Assembly: GCF_014851395.1 (NCBI RefSeq)
Contig: NW_024041150.1
Coordinates: 5,953,508 to 6,017,507, forward strand
Length of the DNA: 64,000 nt
From: Micropterus salmoides
Taxonomy: Eukaryota > Chordata > Actinopteri > Centrarchiformes > Centrarchidae
Reading direction: 5' to 3'
Shown: positions 56,940 through 64,000 of the stretch, piece by piece
Layout of the letters: the number at the start of each line of letters is the position of its first letter
Position numbering within the stretch: the first letter of the stretch is position 1
Position numbers and translations under genes: made by a program
Notes under the pieces: model-generated
Seen by the model: the letters and a program-made list of their open reading frames with translations, nothing else
What the model was told of the DNA's origin: nothing
Database searches by the model: none

Positions 56940-58016
56940 CATAGAGACATTAGAGAATAAAACAATCATGGAAGATTGAATAAAGAACGTGAGGTAAATG
57001 GTATGTATTTGAATATTGGACAAATGCTAAAGTGCCAACTGCTCATCAGAACGGAGATAAACATTCATTCGTTCACATTCACACAGTGATGGCACAGCCA
57101 CCAGGAGCAGTTTGGGGTGTCTTGTCCACGGACAACATACAGACTGGGGGAAACTTCCGGTTAGTGGACAACTGCTCTGCCCCCTGAGCCACAGCTGCTG
57201 GTAAAGAAAGCAAGGTGGTGCTTAGAAATTTCAGGAATGGAGTCTAGTAAAAGCTCACAAAGTTCTTACTTCATACCTTTTTACTTCATTCTGTATTTGT
57301 TATTAATTTGCTGTTTGTGCTGATTAAACATTAATGCTAACATTATCTGATGTTTTATTCCAGTAAATGATGACAGCTAAGAAATTAAAGTTCATGAAAC
57401 ATAATCAGCATCATTAAGTAGACAGATTTTAAAGGTATGATTAGATTTTTTTTAAATCCTGATTTCCTTAGAAAGAGAAATAAGCTGCTGGAAAGCAGAA
57501 GAAAACATCAACAGGTGTGACATCAGTGTGGCCATTTAATGTCAGCAGGTCACATGCACATTTCTTAGTCAAATACATTTTGAGGAGTGTGACGGGTTTT
57601 TCTCCCGCTAACATTTTGTGTTATATTTCCATGATGCATCATTTCCATATTCACGTCACTCCTTTTCCTTAGAAGAGCAGCTGTAGATCATCAACAGCCT
57701 GCCGCTTGTTATCACTTCCCATATTTGAGGTTTGGATGCAGAGGACAAACATCGGCCACTGGTGTAGGAACTCATTCAGGTGGGTCTCTCAGCTTTTAAA
57801 GGTAAATTTGATCATATTACTTTTTCTTCTATGTAGAGCGTATTAAACAGATAAATGAACATGCAAACTGTAACAAGCAGACAGCTTTGGACTGTAGGTG
57901 GACAGGATACTGAGGTTAAACCAGTTAGGTTTTATTTCCTGTGGGGTATTTTCACTCTCTTTCCTTAAAACACTTTAAGGTGAAAACATACAATAAAGAA
58001 AGTGTTTTAAATTAAA
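56940..58016 (+). promoter_or_regulatory. GPCR-family 5' block, unit C, with candidate first exon
   Basis: It matches 8160-8370 and 10735-11340 (which unit A keeps apart by a LINE). The candidate non-coding exon around 57727-57801 has 'ggatgcagaggacaaacatc' and ends AAAG before donor GTAAAT, as in unit A. A coding exon downstream is not seen: a 14-bp satellite starts 1.25 kb later and runs to the window end. A functional gene beyond 64 kb cannot be excluded. Confidence 0.5.
57055..57205 (-). mobile_element. tRNA-derived SINE fragment in unit C
   Basis: Minus strand: 'gctgtggctcagggggcaga' (A-box side), 'gtccactaaccggaag', 'gtccgtggacaagacacccc', 'gtgtgaatgtgaacgaatg'. Unit A lacks it. Confidence 0.65.
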
Positions 58017-58918
58017 ATCAGATAAAGAAAGAATGATGAAAATGAGATGTTACCTGCAGCTCTTGGTGTGCAGCTCTGTGAGCAGTCAGCCACTGTGAGC
58101 CAGTCCCAAACACTCAACAATCGTTACATCTTTTCATGGTCACATAATTCTTAAATCAGCTAATATATCCTATGTTTGTTTTAACAATTCATACATTTTT
58201 CTGAAATCTTATAGGGCCATTTGTTCTTCACTCTTTACTTTGATGTCAGGAATATTATTTTTTTTTACATTGGCACTGACATTTTTATATCTATTTCCAG
58301 TTATTGAGTTTTTATTGTAGTTGAGTTGTTGTAAACACTACTGTTGCTGTCAATATGTAAATATATTCAATACTGTTCTGAATTTAATGATAATTTTTTT
58401 AATTGCTGATAAAGAGGAAGTCGGAGGAATAGGCTTAGAATTTTACCAATGTTGTTATGCTTATTTTCAGGCACAAGGCTTTTATTAATAATAAAATAAT
58501 AATTAATAATCCTAGTTCAAGCGCAAAGATTTGAGTCAAATTACATAGAAAAGATCAGACCTCTTGACGCCCGTGAAACTTTTCTCCCCCAAACAGAGCA
58601 TGGAAGTGAACAGAGCACCTTTGTTTATCTGTGTATAGAAGTAACGTTAGCTGTCGGTGTGTTGGCGTGTTAGCTGGCAGCTGATGTTACTTCTACAGGC
58701 AGGCGACACACAGTAATATACACAACAACTGTGCTGCTCTCTTTGCAACAATCCACAACAAGCACATTGCGGAATCGAAGGTGTCCTGTAGGCACTAACG
58801 GTGTCTGAACGGGAGGGCTCGTCACGGATGAGGTCATAAAGTGAAAGGTCATTTTATTTACTGTTAATTTATTATTAATTTGTTTTACTGATAGTTTACA
58901 ACTTTTAAATAAATAAAG
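58017..58918. other. Unit C intronic sequence, no gene seen
   Basis: AT-rich sequence. 58670-58936 holds a minus-strand ORF without recognisable features and is not supported as a gene. Confidence 0.4.
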
Positions 58919-59052
58919 AGATAAATGAACATGCAAACTGTAACAAGCAGACAGCTTTGGACTGTAAGTGGACAGGATACTGAGGTTAAACCAGTTAGGT
59001 TTTATTTCCTGTGGGGTATTTTCACTCTCTTTCCTTAAAACACTTTAAGGTG
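58919..59052 (+). repeat. 134-bp direct duplicate of 57847-57980
   Basis: 'agataaatgaacatgcaaac' through 'ccttaaaacactttaaggtg' is the same in both places with about one difference (gtaggtgg/gtaagtgg). The duplicate ends exactly where the satellite begins. Confidence 0.9.
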
Positions 59053-62000
59053 TACTGCACCTGCTACATCTCACCTACTGCTTCACAACTGCTCCATCTC
59101 ACCTACTGCATCTCACCTGCTGCATCTCACCTGCTACATCTCACCTACTGCTTCTCACCTGCTGCATCTCACCTACTGCTTCTCACCTGCTGCATCTCAC
59201 CTATTCCATCTCACCTGCTACATCTCACCTGCTGCTTCTCACCTGCTACATCTCACCTACTGCTTCTCACCTACTGCTTCACACCTGCTCCATCTCACCT
59301 ACTGGTTCTCACCTGCTGCATCTCACCTACTGCTTCTCACCTGCTGCATCTCACCTATTCCATCTCACCTGCTGCATCTCACCTACTCCATCTCACCTGC
59401 TGCATCTCCCCTGCTGCATCTCACCTACTCCATCTCACCTGCTGCATCTCACCTGCTGCATCTCACCTTCTCCATCTCACCTATTCCATCTCACCTGCTG
59501 CATCTCACCTGCTGCATCTCACCTGCTGCATCTCACCTGCTGCATCTCACCTTCTCCATCTCACCTGCTGCATCTCACCTACTGCATCTCACCTATTCCA
59601 TCTCACCTGCTGCATCTCACCTACTGCATCTCACCTTCTCCATCTCACCTATTCCATCTCACCTGCTGCATCTCACCTGCTGCATCTCACCTGCTGCATC
59701 TCACCTGCTGCATCTCACCTACTGCATCTCACCTGCTGCATCTCACCTGCTGCATCTCACCTACTGCATCTCACCTACTGCATCTCACCTACTCCATCTC
59801 ACGTGCTGCATCTCACCTACTCCATCTCACCTGCTGCATCTCACCTACTGCATCTCACCTACTGCATCTCACCTTCTGCATCTCACCTACTGCATCTCAC
59901 CTACTGCTTCTCACCTGCTGCATCTCACCTACTGCTTCTCACCTGCTGCATCTCACGTGCTGCATCTCACCTACTCCATCTCACCTGCTGCATCTCACCT
60001 ACTGCATCTCACCTACTGCATCTCACCTTCTGCATCTCACCTACTGCATCTCACCTACTGCTTCTCACCTGCTGCATCTCACCTACTGCTTCTCACCTGC
60101 TGCATCTCACCTGCTGCATCTCACCTGCTGCATCTCACCTTCTCCATCTCACCTGCTGCATCTCACCTACTGCATCTCACCTATTCCATCTCACCTGCTG
60201 CATCTCACCTACTGCATCTCACCTTCTCCATCTCACCTATTCCATCTCACCTGCTGCATCTCACCTGCTGCATCTCACCTGCTGCATCTCACCTGCTGCA
60301 TCTCACCTACTGCATCTCACCTGCTGCATCTCACCTGCTGCATCTCACCTATTCCATCTCACCTGCTGCATCTCACCTGCTGCATCTCACCTACTGCATC
60401 TCACCTACTCCATCTCACCTGCTGCATCTCACGTGCTGCATCTCACCTACTCCATCTCACCTGCTGCATCTCACCTACTGCATCTCACCTACTGCATCTC
60501 ACCTTCTGCATCTCACCTACTGCATCTCACCTACTGCTTCTCACCTGCTGCATCTCACCTACTGCTTCTCACCTGCTGCATCTCACGTGCTGCATCTCAC
60601 CTACTCCATCTCACCTGCTGCATCTCACCTACTGCATCTCACCTACTGCATCTCACCTTCTGCATCTCACCTACTGCATCTCACCTACTGCTTCTCACCT
60701 GCTGCATCTCACCTACTGCTTCTCACCTGCTGCATCTCACCTGCTGCATCTCACCTGCTGCATCTCACCTATTCCATCTCACCTGCTGCATCTCACCTAC
60801 TGCTTCTCACCTGCTGCATCTCACCTGCTGCATCTCACCTATTCCATCTCACCTGCTGCATCTCACCTACTGCTTCTCACCTGCTACATCTCACCTACTG
60901 CATCTCACCTACTGCATCTCACCTGCTGCATCTCACGTGCTGCATCTCACCTACTGCATCTCACCTATTCCATCTCACCTGCTCCATCTCACCTAGTCCA
61001 TCTCACCTGCTGCATCTCACCTACTCCAGCTCACCTGCTGCATCTCACCTGCTGCATCTCACCTACTGCATCTCACCTATTCCATCTCACCTGCTGCATC
61101 TCACCTGCTGCATCTCACCTATTCCATCTCACCTGCTGCATCTCACCTACTGCATCTCACCTACTACATCTCACCTACTGCTTCTCACCTGCTGCATCTC
61201 ACCTGCTGCATCTCACCTGCTACATCTCAACTACTGCTTCTCACCTGCTGCATCTCACCTGCTGCATCTCACATGCTGCATCTCACCTACTGCATCTCAC
61301 CTGCTGCATCTCACGTGCTGCATCTCACCTGCTGCATCTCACCAGCTGCATCTCACCTGCTGCATCTCACCTGCTGCATCTCACCTACTGGTTCTCACCT
61401 GCTGCATCTCACCTACTGCATCTCACCTGCTGCATCTCACCTGCTGCATCTCACCTTCTCCATCTCACCTTCTGCATCTCACCTTCTGCATCTCACCTTC
61501 TGCATCTCACCTTCTCCATCTCACCTACTCCATCTCACCTGCTGCATCTCACCTACTCCATCTCACCTGCTGCATCTCACCTGCTGCATCTCACCTGCTG
61601 CTTCTCACCTGCTGCATCTCACCTGCTGCATCTCACCTGCTGCATCTCACCTACTCCATCTTACCTGCTGCATCTCACCTTCTGCATCTCACCTTCTCCA
61701 TCTCATCTATTCCATCTCACCTGCTGCATCTCACCTGCTGCATCTCACCTGCTGCATCTCACCTACTGCATCTCACCTATTCCATCTCACCTGCTGCATC
61801 TCACCTACTGCATCTCACCTTCTCCATCTCACCTATTCCATCTCACCTGCTGCATCTCACCTTCTCCATCTCACCTGCTGCATCTCACCTTCTGCATCTC
61901 ACCTACTGCTTCTCACCTTCTGCATCTCACCTACGCCATCTCACCTGCTGCATCTCACCTGCTGCATCTCACCTGCTGCATCTCACCTACTGCATCTAAC

Positions 62001-64000
62001 CTATTCCATCTCACCTGCTGCATCTCACCTACTGCATCTCACCTGCTGCATCTCACCTACTGCATCTCACCTGCTTCATCTCACGTACTCCATCTCACCT
62101 GCTGCATCTCACCTGCTGCATCTCACCTACTGCATCTCACCTGCTGCATCTCACCTGCTGCATCTCACCTACTGCATCTCACCTACTCCATCTCACCTGC
62201 TGCATCTCACCTTCTGCATCTCACCTACTCCATCTCACCTGCTGCATCTCACCTACTGCATCTCACCTACTGCTTCTCACCTGCTGCATCTCACCTACTC
62301 CATCTCACCTACTGCTTCTCACCTGCTGCATCTCACCTACTCCATCTCACCTGCTGCATCTCACCTACTGCATCTCACCTACTGCTTCTCACCTGCTGCA
62401 TCTCACCTACTGCTTCTCACCTGCTGCATCTCACCTGCTGCATCTCACCTGCTGCATCTCACCTACTCCATCTTACCTGCTGCATCTCACCTTCTGCATC
62501 TCACCTTCTCCATCTCACCTATTCCATCTCACCTGCTGCATCTCACCTGCTGCATCTCACCTGCTGCATCTCACCTACTCCATCTCACCTGCTGCATCTC
62601 AGCTGCTGCATCTCACCTACTCCATCTCACCTGCTGCATTTCACCCACTGCATCTCACCTACTGCTTCTCACCTGCTGCATCTCACCTACTGCTTCTCAC
62701 CTGCTGCATCTCACCTGTTGCATCTCACTTGCTGCATCTCACCTACTCCATCTCACCTGCTGCATCTCACCTGCTGCATCTCACCTACTCCATCTCACCT
62801 ACTACATCTCACCTACTGATTCTCACCTGCTGCATCTCACCTTCTCCATCTCACCTGCTGCATCTCACCTTCTCCATCTCACCTACTGCATCTCACCTTC
62901 TGCATCTCACCTACTCCATCTCACCTGCTGCATCTCACCTGCTGTATCTCACCTACTGCATCTCTCCTGCTTCATCTCACCTACTCCATCTCACCTGCTT
63001 CATCTCACCTACTCCATCTCACCTGCTGCATCTCACCTGCTGCATCTCACCTACTGCATCTCACCTGCTGCATCTCACCTGCTGCATCTCACCTACTGCA
63101 TCTCACCTGCTGCATCTCACCTGCTGCATCTCACCTGCTGCATCTCACCTTCTCCATCTCACCTATTCCATCTCACCTGCTGCATCTCACCTGCTGCATC
63201 TAACCTGCTGCATCTCACCTGCTGCATCTCACCTGCTGCATCTCACCTACTCCATCTCACCTGCTGCATCTCACCTACTGCATCTCACCTACTGCTTCTC
63301 ACCTCCTGCATCTCACCTACTGCTTCTCACCTGCTGCATCTCACCTGCTGCATCTCACCTGCTGCATCTCACCTGCTGCATCTCACCTACTCCATCTTAC
63401 CTGCTGCATCTCACCTTCTGCATCTCACCTTCTCCATCTCACCTATTCCATCTCACCTGCTGCATCTCACCTGCTGCATCTCACCTGCTGCATCTCACCT
63501 GCTGCATCTCACCTGCTGCATCTCACCTACTCCATCTGACCTGCTGCATTTCACATACTGCATCTCACCCACTGCTTCTCACCTGCTGCATCTCACCTAC
63601 TGCTTCTCACCTGCTGCATCTCACCTGCTGCATCTCACCTACTCCATCTCACCTTCTGCATCTCACCTACTGCATCTCACCTGCTGCATCTCACCTGCTG
63701 CATCTCACCTATTCCATCTCACCTGCTGCATCTCACCTGCTGCATCTCACCTTCTCCATCTCACCTGCTGCATCTCACCTGCTGCATCTCACCTACTCCA
63801 TCTCACCTGCTGCATCTCACCTACTGCATCTCACCTACTCCATCTCACCTGCTGCATCTCACCTTCTCCATCTCACCTATTCCATCTCACCTGCTGCATC
63901 TCACCTACTGCATCTCACCTACTGCTTCTCACCTGCTGCATCTCACCTACTCCATCTCACCTGCTGCATTTCACCTACTGCATCTCACCTACTGCTTCTC
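59053..64000 (+). repeat. 14-bp satellite/macrominisatellite, ~350 units, open at window end
   Basis: The consensus unit is CTGCTGCATCTCAC. Main variants are CTACTGC, CTACTCC, CTATTCC, CTTCTCC and CTGCTTC in the first half. Rare ACGTGC marks stand at 59801, 59955, 60431, 60585, 60935 and 61313 and ACGTAC at 62083, all separated by exact multiples of 14. The array therefore stays in phase for at least 2.3 kb. Since 14 x 3 = 42, all plus frames translate into the same 14-residue repeat and give ORFs of more than 600 codons. They are not taken as genes. The minus strand is closed by TGA in every unit. Confidence 0.97.

Noticed and set aside
59011..61999. Two overlapping plus-strand ORFs of 661 and 680 codons
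   Set aside because: They are translations of the 14-bp satellite. Every forward frame gives the same peptide and there is no start context or unique sequence, so I treat them as non-coding.

Overview
The window is vertebrate, almost certainly teleost, nuclear DNA: introns with GT/AG borders, fish-type retrotransposons (L2/CR1-like and Rex1-like LINEs, a Penelope-like element, Ty3/Gypsy, tRNA-derived SINEs, Tc1-like and piggyBac-like DNA elements), micro- and minisatellites and no bacterial gene organisation. The transposon mix looks like a spiny-rayed fish, but the species cannot be named from sequence alone.

Layout. (1) 1-5.7 kb: the last six coding exons (the whole reticulon homology domain) and 3' UTR of a reticulon, closest to RTN4, plus strand; its upstream exons lie outside the window. 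(2) 6.4-7.6 kb: a Penelope-like fragment split by a SINE. (3) 7.6-59 kb: a tandemly duplicated region built around a small family of class A GPCR genes. Two copies are intact by my splicing: copy A (coding exons 21973-22224, 31634-31821, 31931-32438; 315 aa) and copy B (43180-43353, 49719-49906, 50016-50517; 287 aa). Shared non-coding blocks at 10.7-11.3, 38.1, 42.6-42.9, 52.6-53.6 and 55.7-58.0 kb show that at least two further units existed; only their 5' or intron pieces are visible. (4) The duplicated units are filled with nested mobile elements: a Gypsy element (11.6-19.6 kb) holding a Rex1-like LINE, a ~5.0 kb L2/CR1-like LINE (26.15-31.19 kb) holding a SINE, a TA-flanked MITE inside a LINE, a LINE inside a minisatellite. 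(5) 59.05-64.0 kb: a 14-bp tandem satellite, about 350 units, running off the window end.

How it fits together. The reticulon and the GPCR family have no evident functional link. The GPCR pair is the most interesting biology: introns and flanks differ by only 2-3 % while coding exons, especially extracellular parts, differ far more and mostly at amino-acid-changing sites. Both receptors also lack several residues nearly universal in class A GPCRs. Because B lacks the 5 kb LINE present in A at an otherwise matching position, that LINE arrived after the duplication. Nearly everything else in the window is decayed mobile DNA. All comparisons were made by eye; percentages are hand counts.
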